Shown: in pieces, positions 34,937 through 44,203 of the stretch
Numbering within the stretch: the first letter of the stretch is position 1
How the letters are laid out: each line of letters opens with the position of its first letter
Source: Bradyrhizobium hereditatis
Lineage (GTDB): Bacteria > Pseudomonadota > Alphaproteobacteria > Rhizobiales > Xanthobacteraceae
DNA: 64,000 nucleotides
Assembly: GCF_020329435.1 (NCBI RefSeq)
Contig: NZ_JAGKJK010000010.1
Location: 248,001-312,000, forward strand
Direction of reading: 5' to 3'
Program-made: the position numbers and the translations under genes
The notes under the pieces: model-generated
What the model was told of the DNA's origin: nothing
Databases searched by the model: none
The model's input: only the letters and a program-made list of their open reading frames with translations

Positions 34937-37330
34937 CTAGATTCGTCCTAAGGCGGTCAGGATCACCTGAGGCGTCAGAGGAATCTCCGTGATAATTGTC
35001 CCAAACGGCCTGAGTGCGTCGTTGACCGCATTGGTTACTGCCGCTGCGGCACCTGCCGTGCCAGCCTCACCCGCCCCCTTCGCGCCCAGCTCAGATTCCA
35101 TAGTCGGTGACACCACATGCCCGACATCGATGTCAGGCATTTCCCCAGCCATTGGAAACAGATAGTCGGCCATGTTCGCATTGGTGAGTTGACCACGTTC
35201 GTCATACACGCATTTCTCGAATAGAGCGGCACCAATGCCCTGCACCACGCCACCTCTGATCTGCTCATCGACCAGTTGCGGGTTGATGATGGTGCCGCAA
35301 TCTTCGACGACCCAATGCTTCAGCAGCTTGATAAACCCGGTCTCGATATCGACCTCCAGCCACGAGGCTTGAATGCCATTGGTGAAGGCGAAGGGGTATT
35401 CGCGCGGGACAAAGTGTCTGGTCGCCATCAGCTCGGGCTGAATACCCGGCGGCAGCGTATCGGGACGAAAATAGACAATCCGACCGAGCTCGCTCAACTC
35501 GATCCGCGGCGCGCCATCGGCGACATTCACCACCCTGTTGTTGACGATGTCGAGTTCACCCGGCGCCGACTGGAGGATGGCCGCCGCGATATCGAGAATG
35601 TTCTTGCGCAGTACCTTGGTGGCCTGCAGTGCGGCCTCGCCACCGATGCCAGCGCCACGCGAGGCCCAGGTGCCCCCGCCATATGGCGTGTTGTCGGTAT
35701 CGCCCAGGATCACGCGAACGCGATCCATCGACACGCCAAGCACGCTTGCAACGATCTGAGCCGTGAGCGCTTCGGACCCCTGCCCCTGTTCCGTTATGCT
35801 GGTCTGGCAAATCACCGAACCCTGAGGATCGAGCCGAACCGCGACGCCATCCTGGGAAGATATTTTCGCGCCCCCGACCCCGTAGAACGCTGCGCTGGGA
35901 TTGGTAACCTCGATGAAGCTGGCGATGCCGATCCCCCGATGGACATTCCTTTTGCGCAGGGCAGCCTGTTCCGCGCGCAGCGCCTCGTAATCCATCATCC
36001 TGACGATCTTGGCGAGCGCCGCTTGATGCGACAGTTGCTCGAAGCGCAGGCCCGATGGCGAGGCACAGGGGTATCCGTCATCGGCGATCAAGTTCCGGCG
36101 CCGGATTTCAACAGAGTCCATGCCGATCTTCATGGCCGCCAGATCGACGAGGCCTTCCGTCACCGAGCAGGCAATCGGATGACCAACCGCTCTGTACTGG
36201 CACATCACGTTCTTGTTCTGGAACACGACGCGGGCGCGGGCCCGGTAATTCCTGGTTACATAGGGCCCGCCGACGAGATTGACGACCTGATTGGCCTCGA
36301 TCGCGCTGGTGCGCGGATACATTGAATAAGGTCCGATGCCCGTGAGATCATCAATCTCGAATGCTGTGATGGTGCCGTCGCGCTTGACACCAATCTTTCC
36401 CTTGCAGCGATGGTCGCGGGCATGAATGTCGGTGTTGAAGCTTTCGACCCGGTCGGCGACGAACTTGACCGGACGCCGCAACAGCTTGGACAGCGCATAA
36501 GTCGCCATCTCATCGGCATAAATATGGACCTTGATACCGAAGGAGCCGCCGACGTCCTTGCAGACCACGCGGACCTGCGATTCCCTCAAGCCGAGATGGA
36601 GCGCCGCGATATTTTGCACCATATGCGGCGCCTGCGTGCCTTGATAGATGGTCAGCCTTGCTTCTGCCGCGTTCCAGTCTGCCACCACTGCGCGCGGCTC
36701 CAGCGTCACGCCGGTGTGGCGTCCGAAAACGAACTCTGCCTCCACCATCTCGTCAGCTTCGGAAAACGCATGGTCAACGGCGCCCGCATCGTGAATGCGC
36801 TCAAAAGCTAGGTTGTCGCCAAGTGAAGCATGGATCACGGGCGTCGCTGGATCGAGCGCCGTGCGCATATCCGTGACGACAGGGAGCTCTTCATATTCGA
36901 CCGAGACAAGCTCGGCACCGTCCTCGGCCTGGGCACGGCTGCTTGCCACGACGGCCGCAATTGCCTCTCCCTGCCAGCAGACACGATCGATCGCGATGGC
37001 ATTTTGAGGAGCAGATTTGAGGCCCTTCAAATGCGAGAGTACGCCGACCCAGGGCGTGATGACGTTTGAGAGTTCTCTGCCTGACACGACGGCGATAACT
37101 CCGGGCATCTGTTTGGCTGCCGAAGCGTCAATGCGGTTGATCTTCGCATGTGCGTGCGGCGAACGGACGAACACGACATGCGCCATGCGTGGCAGTTCGA
37201 TATCACTGACATAGAGCCCGCGTCCCTGCAGTAGCCGGTCGAGGTTCGGCCGCGGCACTGCCCTGCCGATATAAGAGTTCGGACGGTCCAGTACGGAAAG
37301 CGTTTCAGGATTTTCCGCTTCCGATGTCAT
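34937..37330 (-). CDS. molybdopterin-binding large subunit, CoxL/xanthine-dehydrogenase family
   Basis: 797 residues from ATG 37330, which overlaps the stop of the 2Fe-2S subunit (ATGA); a longer frame upstream is spurious. Motifs: YIGRAVPRPNLDRLLQGRGLY (core RPNLDRLLQGRG) near the start, CKDVGGSFGIKVH (Mo-pterin), CQTSITEQGQGSE, and the catalytic loop GAKGAGEAGTAG with its Glu near the C-terminus. The CO-dehydrogenase AYRCSFR active-site loop is not present; the corresponding region reads MCQYRAVGHP. It therefore oxidises something other than CO, such as an N-heterocycle or aldehyde. Confidence 0.9.
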   Translation of the reverse strand: MTSEAENPETLSVLDRPNSYIGRAVPRPNLDRLLQGRGLYVSDIELPRMAHVVFVRSPHAHAKINRIDASAAKQMPGVIAVVSGRELSNVITPWVGVLSHLKGLKSAPQNAIAIDRVCWQGEAIAAVVASSRAQAEDGAELVSVEYEELPVVTDMRTALDPATPVIHASLGDNLAFERIHDAGAVDHAFSEADEMVEAEFVFGRHTGVTLEPRAVVADWNAAEARLTIYQGTQAPHMVQNIAALHLGLRESQVRVVCKDVGGSFGIKVHIYADEMATYALSKLLRRPVKFVADRVESFNTDIHARDHRCKGKIGVKRDGTITAFEIDDLTGIGPYSMYPRTSAIEANQVVNLVGGPYVTRNYRARARVVFQNKNVMCQYRAVGHPIACSVTEGLVDLAAMKIGMDSVEIRRRNLIADDGYPCASPSGLRFEQLSHQAALAKIVRMMDYEALRAEQAALRKRNVHRGIGIASFIEVTNPSAAFYGVGGAKISSQDGVAVRLDPQGSVICQTSITEQGQGSEALTAQIVASVLGVSMDRVRVILGDTDNTPYGGGTWASRGAGIGGEAALQATKVLRKNILDIAAAILQSAPGELDIVNNRVVNVADGAPRIELSELGRIVYFRPDTLPPGIQPELMATRHFVPREYPFAFTNGIQASWLEVDIETGFIKLLKHWVVEDCGTIINPQLVDEQIRGGVVQGIGAALFEKCVYDERGQLTNANMADYLFPMAGEMPDIDVGHVVSPTMESELGAKGAGEAGTAGAAAAVTNAVNDALRPFGTIITEIPLTPQVILTALGRI

Positions 37331-37812
37331 GGCAAGCGTCCGGTACGCGCCCGCGCGGTGGTCTCGATGGCGTCGACGATTGCCTGGTATCCGGTACAGC
37401 GGCAATAATTGCCCGAGAGATGTTCGCGAATCTGCTCCCGGTCCGGAGACCGTGACTGCTTCAGCAGATCCTGCGCTGCCATCAGCATCCCCGGTGTGCA
37501 GAAGCCGCATTGCAGTGCGTTACGTTCTCGGAATGCGGACTGCAAATCGGCGATCTCACCGTTGTCAGAGAGCCCTTCGATCGTCTCTACGGATGCATTG
37601 TGCGTCTGTACTGCAAGTAAGAGGCAAGAACGAACAATATCGCCATTGACACGGACTGTGCATGCGCCGCATACGCCGTGTTCGCATCCTATGTGCGTGC
37701 CGGTCAGCTTGAGATGTTCGCGTAGAAAATCCACCAGGTTCAGGCGCGGTAATACGCTCGCGTCAACCCGCTCACCATTGACACTCAGGGAAATCGCAAC
37801 TGCACCTGTCAC
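37327..37812 (-). CDS. (2Fe-2S) small subunit, CoxS type
   Basis: 161 residues from GTG 37812 (GTGA overlap with the upstream stop). Both cluster motifs are complete: CEHGVCGACTV with an earlier-type spacing, then CGFCTPGML and CRCTGY. It passes electrons from the molybdenum centre to the FAD subunit. Order M-S-L with overlapping ends shows a tightly coupled three-subunit operon. Confidence 0.93.
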   Translation of the reverse strand: MTGAVAISLSVNGERVDASVLPRLNLVDFLREHLKLTGTHIGCEHGVCGACTVRVNGDIVRSCLLLAVQTHNASVETIEGLSDNGEIADLQSAFRERNALQCGFCTPGMLMAAQDLLKQSRSPDREQIREHLSGNYCRCTGYQAIVDAIETTARARTGRLP

Positions 37813-38690
37813 GCCGATGCTCCCGCACAGAGATCAGGACGGGCGAGCAGCGAGGATACGCAACGTGTCAGCAAGACCTTCGCGAGATGCCGGCGCATGG
37901 CGGATGTGGCTTGCTGATCTTCCGGGGGGTCGAGCTCCGCATCCAACGCAGTGCATGCTTCGGACAATACTGCAGGCGTAATGGAGACACCAACCAGTCT
38001 GCTGGCCGACATAGCCAGTAGCGGGCGATCTCCGACAGCAAAGAAACCAAGACGGAGATCAGCGAACCGTCCATCCGTCACGACGGCTTGCGCTGCGAGG
38101 CCAACGATCGCGTAGTCGCCATGGCGACGGGCGAACTCATGAAAAAAATGCGTTGACGTTCTTGGCGTCACGGGCAACTCGACCGCGACCAGCAGGTCCT
38201 GCGGCGTAAGGGCGGTTTCGTATATGCCAGAGAAGAACTCGCGCGCCGCAATCCGTCGCTCGCCGCCTGGTCCGCAAACAACAATGGTTGCGCCAAGCGT
38301 GAGCATGCAGGCCGGCAGTTCCGAAGCTGGATCTGCCTGCGCTAGGCTTCCACCTATTGTTCCTCGGTTGCGGATTGCGGGATGGGCGACATGGGCGACT
38401 GCATCCTTCAACAAAGGAGCGTGAGCCGCAATTTCCGACGATTTCAGAAGATCTGCATGACGAGTCAGCGCACCGATGGTGATGACGCTTCCCTTCACCG
38501 CGATCCCGCGCAATTCACCCAATTCGCCGATATCGACGACGAGTTCAGGTGCGATCAGGCGCAGATTCATCGCCGGCAGCAGGCTCTGCCCGCCCGACAG
38601 CACCTTGGCCCTCTCGCCATACGCGCTCAGCAGCTCCAGCACATTTGCAACGCTGGTTGCGCGGGCATACGCGAAAGCCGAGGCTTTCAT
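37809..38690 (-). CDS. FAD-binding medium subunit, CoxM type
   Basis: 293 residues from ATG 38690, preceded by GGGGAGG. FAD contacts are visible: LSGGQSLLPAMNLRL (about residue 32) and TIGGSLAQADPASELP (about 108). The C-terminal CO_deh_flav_C domain follows (GLAAQAVVTDGRFADLRLGFF, core AQAVVTDGRF). First gene of the operon and divergent from the luciferase-like monooxygenase, with 170 bp between starts. Confidence 0.9.
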   Translation of the reverse strand: MKASAFAYARATSVANVLELLSAYGERAKVLSGGQSLLPAMNLRLIAPELVVDIGELGELRGIAVKGSVITIGALTRHADLLKSSEIAAHAPLLKDAVAHVAHPAIRNRGTIGGSLAQADPASELPACMLTLGATIVVCGPGGERRIAAREFFSGIYETALTPQDLLVAVELPVTPRTSTHFFHEFARRHGDYAIVGLAAQAVVTDGRFADLRLGFFAVGDRPLLAMSASRLVGVSITPAVLSEACTALDAELDPPEDQQATSAMRRHLAKVLLTRCVSSLLARPDLCAGASA

Positions 38691-38860
38691 TCTGGCGTGA
38701 CCTCCCCGGCCAACTATCGGCATTTTCTCGGGATTAGAAGGGTGAGACCGCCAAAGGTCAAGTTTGTTCTCGGATATTGTTCGACTTTGAGCTTGTTTTC
38801 GCGCGGCGAACAACGCACGTTCTGTGCCAAACAAAAGGCGCCCTTAGGGAAGAACGGACC

Positions 38861-39967
38861 ATGAAGCTTGGGTTCTTTACAATGCCGATCCACCCTGTCG
38901 ACAAGGATTGGCGCCTTTCGCTCAAGGAGGATCGCGAGGCTTTCCTGCTGGCCGATGAGCTCGGGTTTACCGAAGGCTATGTCGGCGAGCACACCACGGA
39001 TAGAGCCGAGAACATTACATCCTGCATCGCCTTCATCGCATGGCTTGCTGCGGCAACCAGGCAAATCAAGCTCGGCACTGGCACCGTTAACATGCCGAAC
39101 GCGCATCCGGCAGCGATCGCAGCCTCGATCGCGATGCTTGATCACATGCTTGATGGGCGCCTGATCTTCGGCATCAGCCCGGGCGGCCTGCTATCGGACG
39201 CGGAAGTGTTCGGGAATCTGGACGCAGATAGGAACGCCATGTTCCTGGAAGCGATCAATCAGGTGCTTCAGATCTGGGCCAGCGAGCCGCCGTACAATCT
39301 TCAAGGCAAATACTGGAACATATCGGTTCAGAAAACCCTGATCGAGGATATCGGCCAGGGCTTCATCCAGCGTCCTCTGCAACGACCTCACCCACCGATC
39401 GTGGTGACGGCGGTGGCGCCGTTCTCAAAGGGAGTAACGGAAGCAGCCGCCCGTGGCTGGGATCCGATTTCCGCAAACTTCCTGATGCCGACCTGGGTGA
39501 AGAGCCATTGGCCGAGATATGTGGAAGGTTGCGAACGCGCCGGGCGCCCTGCGGATTCAGCGAACTGGCGAGTAGCCAAGAGCGTTTTCGTCGCCAAGGA
39601 TGCCGCCACTGCGAAGGCCTATGCCACCGATCCAAATGGGCCCTACGTCTATTACTATCGCTCTTTGCTCACCAAACTGACGCGTGGCGGGCGTATAGAG
39701 CTGTTCAAGGCACGTCGCGATCAACCTGACGACGAGGTGACGCTGGAATCGATCTGCGACAAGTTGATCATCTACGGGACGCCGGAGAGCGTCGCAGATC
39801 AACTGTTGGCCTTTCAGGAAGAGATCGGACCTTTCGGCACGCTCCTCTATGCAGGAAAGGATTGGAAGGACCGCGAACTGGGGCGTCAATCGATGATCCT
39901 GATGGCCGAAAAGGTCATGCCGAGGATCAACGCGAGCGGATCGAGTGGTTCGAAAGCCGCCGAATGA
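38861..39967 (+). CDS. LLM-class flavin-dependent monooxygenase (luciferase-like)
   Basis: 368 residues from ATG 38861 (AGGGAAGAA upstream). TIM-barrel luciferase-like pattern: LGFFTMPIHP, LGFTEGYVGEHTTD, IKLGTGTVNMPNAHP, LIFGISPGGLLSDAEVFG. Such enzymes use reduced FMN, supplied by a reductase such as the one at 40906-41460. Members oxidise alkanals, limonene, pyrimidines (RutA) or sulfonates. Stop is 17 bp before the next gene's start. Confidence 0.88.
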   Translation: MKLGFFTMPIHPVDKDWRLSLKEDREAFLLADELGFTEGYVGEHTTDRAENITSCIAFIAWLAAATRQIKLGTGTVNMPNAHPAAIAASIAMLDHMLDGRLIFGISPGGLLSDAEVFGNLDADRNAMFLEAINQVLQIWASEPPYNLQGKYWNISVQKTLIEDIGQGFIQRPLQRPHPPIVVTAVAPFSKGVTEAAARGWDPISANFLMPTWVKSHWPRYVEGCERAGRPADSANWRVAKSVFVAKDAATAKAYATDPNGPYVYYYRSLLTKLTRGGRIELFKARRDQPDDEVTLESICDKLIIYGTPESVADQLLAFQEEIGPFGTLLYAGKDWKDRELGRQSMILMAEKVMPRINASGSSGSKAAE

Positions 39968-39983
39968 TGAAGGGCTTGCCGTG

Positions 39984-40856
39984 ATGCTGAGCGACCGCAT
40001 CCCCTACCAAGCGCAAGTAGACCGGACGAAGCTCACATTTCCGGGCGGCAAGAAGCTCGCAGTATGGATCGTCCTCAATGTCGAGGAATGGCGGATCGAG
40101 AATGCGATGCCGCGCACGGTGTTGAGCCCACCGGTGGGTCAGCCGCTTTTACCCGACGTGCCGAACTGGTCCTGGCATGAATACGGCATGCGTACCGGCT
40201 TCTGGCGGCAATTCAAGGCACTGACTGATCGCAGAATACCCGTGACATTAGCAATCAACGCCAACGTCTGTAACGCCTACCCGCGCGTGGCATCGGCTGC
40301 GCTTGAAGCCGGATTCGAGTTCATGGGCCACGGCTTTGTCCAAGGTCCCATGCACAAGGTCGAGAACCAGGCAGATGCGATTAAGCGCTCGGTCGAGATC
40401 ATTGCGAACTTTACTGGAAAACCGCCCCGCTCCTGGGAAAGTCCCGGCCTCACCGAGACCGAGGAGACCCTCGATCTGCTGCGCCTCAACGGCATTGAGT
40501 ATGTCGCGGACTGGGTGATCGACGATCTACCGCAGGATATCGCCACCCCTCACGGCGTCATCACGACGATCCCCTATTCGGTTGAGACCAACGATATCGT
40601 TATCCACGCGCTGCAGCACTTGCCGTCCGAGCAGTTTCTGAAACGCTGCACCGATCAGTTCGATCGGCTATATCTCGAAGGCGCATCGAACGCGCGGATC
40701 ATGGCCATCTCTATCCACCCATACATTACGGGCGTGCCACATCGCATCAAGTATCTGGAGGCCCTGCTCGACTATGTGCTCAGCCACGATGGTGTGGCAC
40801 TGATGACGGCGAGCGAGATTGGCGACTGGTATCGCGCGGAGATGGCAAAGAACTGA
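39984..40856 (+). CDS. polysaccharide-deacetylase-family hydrolase (PuuE/allantoinase-like)
   Basis: 290 residues from ATG 39984; a start 13 codons earlier overlaps the previous gene. NodB-like fold segments: VTLAINANVCNAYP, FEFMGHGFVQGPMHKVENQ (core GHGFVQGPM), PRSWESPGLTETEETLDLL (core SPGLTETEETL), ISIHPYITGVPHR. The loss of the standard NodB metal triad in favour of this pattern is typical of the PuuE-type allantoinase group, which opens cyclic amides. It would fit ring opening after oxidation by the neighbouring enzymes. Confidence 0.82.
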   Translation: MLSDRIPYQAQVDRTKLTFPGGKKLAVWIVLNVEEWRIENAMPRTVLSPPVGQPLLPDVPNWSWHEYGMRTGFWRQFKALTDRRIPVTLAINANVCNAYPRVASAALEAGFEFMGHGFVQGPMHKVENQADAIKRSVEIIANFTGKPPRSWESPGLTETEETLDLLRLNGIEYVADWVIDDLPQDIATPHGVITTIPYSVETNDIVIHALQHLPSEQFLKRCTDQFDRLYLEGASNARIMAISIHPYITGVPHRIKYLEALLDYVLSHDGVALMTASEIGDWYRAEMAKN

Positions 40857-40905
40857 ACGTTGCCTTCCGCAAGGCCGCGGACAGTTGTCAAATGCAGCGG
40901 TGCGC

Positions 40906-41460
40906 TTACGAGGGCTTGTTGCCATCCCCGGCGACAAACCGTCCGAAGCTGCCCTGCGCGAACAGGAGAGGCTCTTGCCGATTATAGGCATACGCTTCAA
41001 CCGCCCCCAGAAAGATGATGTGGTCGCCACCGTAATACCGATTGGCCGCCCTGCATTGGAAGTTGGCGACACTGTCAGTCAGCACTGGTGCGTTGCCAAG
41101 GCCCGGCGTCCAGCTCACGCCGGCAAACTTGTCGTCCGACGATCTTGCAAACTGCGACGCCAGCGCCTGCTGGGAAGCCCCGAGAACATTGACCGCGAAG
41201 TGACTGGCATTCTGGAAGATCGTGAGTCCCTGAGAAAACATCCCAAGACTCCACAGCACCAGTGGTGGATTGAGCGACACCGAGGCAAAAGAATTACAGG
41301 TCACGCCGTACGGTCTCCCCTCCGCGGACATCGCCGTGACGATGGTAACACCGGTAGCAAACGTGCCGAGCGCATTGCGAAAATCGCGTGGATCGATCGC
41401 CGAGTTGTCACTGGCAAATTCATTGGCCGGATCGGCCGGATGTTTGGGTGAATCAGACAT
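40906..41460 (-). CDS. flavin reductase (HpaC/RutF-type)
   Basis: 184 residues. The flavin-reductase signature is clear: DPRDFRNALGTFATGVTIVTA (core ALGTFATGVTIVT), VTCNSFASVSLNPPLVLWSL (core NSFASVSLNPPLV), FAVNVLGASQ and HIIFLGAVEAY. It makes FMNH2 or FADH2 for a separate monooxygenase. Starts 10 bp after the HsaA-like oxygenase gene, so the two form the expected two-component pair. It could also feed the divergent luciferase-like enzyme. Confidence 0.92.
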   Translation of the reverse strand: MSDSPKHPADPANEFASDNSAIDPRDFRNALGTFATGVTIVTAMSAEGRPYGVTCNSFASVSLNPPLVLWSLGMFSQGLTIFQNASHFAVNVLGASQQALASQFARSSDDKFAGVSWTPGLGNAPVLTDSVANFQCRAANRYYGGDHIIFLGAVEAYAYNRQEPLLFAQGSFGRFVAGDGNKPS

Positions 41461-41470
41461 CCGCCGAACC

Positions 41471-42697
41471 TCAGAGCGTCAGATTTTCGGACGGCAGACC
41501 GAGCGCCACACGTCCATAGTTAGTTCCCGCCGCATCGAAATTGAATGCGAGATGCGAATTCACCGCATGAGCGTCGCGGAATTGCCGCTGCAGCGTACCT
41601 GACGTGAACAGGCTACGAGCGCCGCTTGCAGCGAACAATAACGAGACCGCTTCGGTGCAGAGGTTGACCGAAAAGGCGCCATCCCGCCGCAGCCTCGTCT
41701 TGCCTACAAGGTCGGGAATATGGCCACGCCTGGCGTCGGCCATAGCATCGATGCAGCTCGTGCGCATCACGAGACGGGCCGCGTCGATCTTGGCGGATGC
41801 TTCCGCGATCTTGATCTGGGTCGTCTGCAGGTCGCTGAGCTTGGCGCGATTGTAAGTCGAAGCCCGATGGCGCGCAAATTCGGTATAATCATTGAGGCAG
41901 GCTTGCGCATTGCCCAAACCGACACCCGACAATACGTAAGGAAACAGCGAGAAAACCGGCAGGGCATAGAGCGCGTTTGGATTGACAGCGCTTCCCGGCG
42001 TCGGTCCGCCGGTCAGATCGCTGACTGCGACCGTCATGTTCTCCGCAACAAAGGCATTCTCGACCCATACATCGTTCGACCCGGTGCCGCAGAGCCCCGT
42101 CGCATTCCAGATGTCGTTGATCCTGTAGTCGTTCCTGTTGAGCAGAAATATCCGGTATTCAATGCCGTCGGCCTCGTCGTCCGTGGCCACAACGCCTGCG
42201 AGCATATTCCAATCGCAGGATTCAACTCCCGACGAGAATGGCCAATGACCGCGCAATATGTATCCCCCCGCGACCCTCCTCGCCCGACCGGCCGGAAAGA
42301 TGAAGGACGATGCGATCAACGCATCGGCACTCCTGCCCCAGACAGCGTCCTGCGCCTGCGGGTCAAACATGGCGAGCATCCAGTGATGGCTGGCCAAGTT
42401 TGCAAAGTTCCACGCGACGGAAGCGTCCGCCTGCCCCAGCGCGTCGGCGCAGTCGACCAGTGCTACATAGTCAAGCTCGGCACCGCCGACGCGTCTGGGC
42501 TGTACGACCCGGAACAGGCCGGCGTCGTGCAAATCACGCTCGGTCTCGGGCGGCAGGCGCCGAAGCTCTTCCGTCTTTGAAGCACGATTGCGCAATTCTG
42601 GGATCAGGGCCCTCGCCCGCGCGACCATGGCGTCGTAGCTGGCCGTGCCCGGTCCCGCGGGTGGGCTCGCATCCGGCTTGCCGCCGTCTCCAGCCAT
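41471..42697 (-). CDS. acyl-CoA-dehydrogenase-fold flavin monooxygenase (HsaA/HpaB-C2/DszC type)
   Basis: 408 residues. It has the helical N-terminal domain (ERDLHDAGLFRVVQPRRVGG), a beta middle domain (GGYILRGHWPFSSGVESCDW, core RGHWPFSSGVESC) and a C-terminal four-helix bundle (LFTSGTLQRQFRDAHAVNSH, core LQRQFRDAHA). The WPFSSG and RDAHA patterns mark oxygenase-type rather than dehydrogenase-type members. Uses reduced flavin from the reductase encoded next. Substrates of relatives are phenols, secosteroids or dibenzothiophene; the real one is not known. Confidence 0.88.
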   Translation of the reverse strand: MAGDGGKPDASPPAGPGTASYDAMVARARALIPELRNRASKTEELRRLPPETERDLHDAGLFRVVQPRRVGGAELDYVALVDCADALGQADASVAWNFANLASHHWMLAMFDPQAQDAVWGRSADALIASSFIFPAGRARRVAGGYILRGHWPFSSGVESCDWNMLAGVVATDDEADGIEYRIFLLNRNDYRINDIWNATGLCGTGSNDVWVENAFVAENMTVAVSDLTGGPTPGSAVNPNALYALPVFSLFPYVLSGVGLGNAQACLNDYTEFARHRASTYNRAKLSDLQTTQIKIAEASAKIDAARLVMRTSCIDAMADARRGHIPDLVGKTRLRRDGAFSVNLCTEAVSLLFAASGARSLFTSGTLQRQFRDAHAVNSHLAFNFDAAGTNYGRVALGLPSENLTL

Positions 42698-42819
42698 AGG
42701 TTTCCTCGCCTGCTCCGTTGCTCTACGCCGCCCGAGCTTTTCTCAGTCTATCGGTTGATCGCCAATGATCAAGACGCAGGAAGCATGGCTACTCCGCCAG
42801 AGGATGAGCCCAGAAACGC

Positions 42820-42851
42820 AAAAAAGCCCGGTGGCCAGAAGGCCACCGGGC
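42820..42851 (-). terminator. Rho-independent terminator after the GNAT gene
   Basis: Perfect 11-bp stem (42826-42836 with 42841-42851), loop AGAA on the plus strand. Read on the minus strand, the hairpin GCCCGGTGGCC...GGCCACCGGGC is followed by six T, about 40 bp after the GNAT stop. Confidence 0.8.
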
Positions 42852-42888
42852 GGGAAGAATCTTGAGGTCTGGATTGGTCGAAGCGCTT

Positions 42889-43314
42889 TTACACGTCCTT
42901 GCGCCAATAAAGCGTATTCAGCCACGCCCAGGGATGCGTTGGAATGAACAGATGATAGCCCGCGCGAATGAAATTGTTAGCTGAAGGGACGTTGTCAGTG
43001 GTGTCGGAGATGATCGAACACCATCCATTCAACCGGGCCCGTGCCTCCATGGCTCGCATCAGACGCAATTGAAGCCGATGCCCACAATGCTTGCGCAGCA
43101 CACCAACACGGCAAAAATATCCCGCATTGAAAACATGGGTTGACGGAATGACACCGGCGAAGGCGACAGGCTTGTTTCCGCAAAAGGCTAACCACCAGTT
43201 CCCCTGATCAAATTTCGGAACTGGCGCGGCGTCAAGGAAGGTCAGCTGATGTAGCTCCGCGAGTGTATCCGCGATACCATCATCAGCTCCGTCAACCTGA
43301 CAAATCCGATACAT
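42889..43314 (-). CDS. GNAT-type N-acetyltransferase, putative
   Basis: 141 residues. The acetyl-CoA-binding region is RVGVLRKHCGHRLQLRLMRAME (core VLRKHCGHRLQLRL), followed by NVPSANNFIRAGYHLF, which fits the GNAT core. N-terminal segment WWLAFCGNKPVAFAGV is beta-rich. It lies at the edge of the prophage-type genes and ends in its own terminator, so it is either cargo of the element or the chromosomal flank. Confidence 0.75.
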   Translation of the reverse strand: MYRICQVDGADDGIADTLAELHQLTFLDAAPVPKFDQGNWWLAFCGNKPVAFAGVIPSTHVFNAGYFCRVGVLRKHCGHRLQLRLMRAMEARARLNGWCSIISDTTDNVPSANNFIRAGYHLFIPTHPWAWLNTLYWRKDV

Positions 43315-43364
43315 TCCGTCCGCCTGAGTTCAAATTCGTCGTCTGTGTCCGACACGCCGGCAGA

Positions 43365-43664
43365 TTATTTGCCGAGCGTCGCCTTGATGCCGAGCCAGAC
43401 GGCCCCGACAAAGCCCGTTGCGATCACGGTAATGACAGCCTTGAAAGTGTAACTCTGTGCCTGCTCGACGCTTCTGCGCCAGCGCCTAAGGTGCTGAAAA
43501 TCAGCGCGTACTTCTTTGCGGTCCTCGTCTATCCCGAACGAGACCAAGGTCATTTCAATTGCCTTGAGAACCACGGCATCGATATCTTCGTGACGAAGTC
43601 TTTGTTGTTCAGCAAGCGTTTCGATAACGATGGCTCTGATATCTGCAGCCTGCATGCCCGTCAT
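43365..43664 (-). CDS. phage lysis-cassette protein with C-terminal membrane anchor (99 aa)
   Basis: A charged helical N-terminus (residues 1-65, with a possible coiled coil and FQHLRRWRRSVEQ) precedes one hydrophobic segment (FKAVITVIATGFVGAVWLGI). The start ATG overlaps the stop of the holin-like gene (ATGA). Proteins of this shape are often found next to phage holins; the function is unknown. Confidence 0.7.
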   Translation of the reverse strand: MTGMQAADIRAIVIETLAEQQRLRHEDIDAVVLKAIEMTLVSFGIDEDRKEVRADFQHLRRWRRSVEQAQSYTFKAVITVIATGFVGAVWLGIKATLGK

Positions 43665-44044
43665 CGCTTGATAATCCGTGCTACATTCTCGAAACTTCTT
43701 TTGGCGAAATAGAAGGACACTACGAGATTCGCGGTGATCGCCGCAAAACCCGCTAGCGGATCGGTCGAGCCCAGGCCGAGAACCTTGTCCCAGATCAGCA
43801 ACTTTCCGAAATAGATCGCTACAAAATATCCCATCAGCTTGTCGGGCTCATACCAGTGCCCGATCTCGGCAATGCGATACCGCATGATCGCATTGGCCTC
43901 CGACACCTGCGCTGCGATCTCGGCAGATGCGGTTTCGCTCGCAATCCTTTCCGAGGTGTTACCCGCCGCGAGCTTGGCCTTGTAGCCATCGATCAGGCCC
44001 TTGATGACGGGACCGCCGATGAAACTGATGATGGTCATCCACAT
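43661..44044 (-). CDS. phage holin-like membrane protein (GTA-type 3TM), putative
   Basis: 127 residues from ATG 44044 with GGAGG 8 bp upstream. Hydrophobic segments at the N-terminus (MTIISFIGGPVIKGLI), around residue 75 (GYFVAIYFGKLLIW) and near the C-terminus (ITANLVVSFYF) give a three-segment layout, as in the holins of gene-transfer agents. A central charged helix separates the first two. It would permeabilise the inner membrane to release the endolysin encoded upstream. Assignment is by shape and context. Confidence 0.65.
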   Translation of the reverse strand: MWMTIISFIGGPVIKGLIDGYKAKLAAGNTSERIASETASAEIAAQVSEANAIMRYRIAEIGHWYEPDKLMGYFVAIYFGKLLIWDKVLGLGSTDPLAGFAAITANLVVSFYFAKRSFENVARIIKR

Positions 44045-44202
44045 TTGCGCGCCTCCAGCGTCACCCATATCGCGAATACGATCGCCAATCCTACGGCGCC
44101 AAACACACCAGGCCGGATGTGATAGAGCTGGCTCGCCATCCAGATCATCCATCCGCCGACGAGCACGGCCACCCACATCAGCAGGGCAAGTACGATCTTC
44201 AT
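44035..44202 (-). CDS. small two-span membrane protein in lysis cassette (55 aa)
   Basis: Starts at ATG 44202, one base after the stop of the 76-aa gene, and its end overlaps the holin-like start by 10 bp in another frame. Two hydrophobic segments (IVLALLMWVAVLVGGWMIW and GVFGAVGLAIVFAIWVTL). No ribosome site is needed if translation is coupled. Possible antiholin or spanin-like partner, by position only. Confidence 0.6.
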   Translation of the reverse strand: MKIVLALLMWVAVLVGGWMIWMASQLYHIRPGVFGAVGLAIVFAIWVTLEARKCG

Positions 44203-44203
44203 C

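Noticed and set aside
34937..38690. CO dehydrogenase (CoxMSL)
   Set aside because: Subunit order fits, but the AYRCSFR active-site loop typical of CO dehydrogenase is not present, so a different Mo-hydroxylase is more likely.
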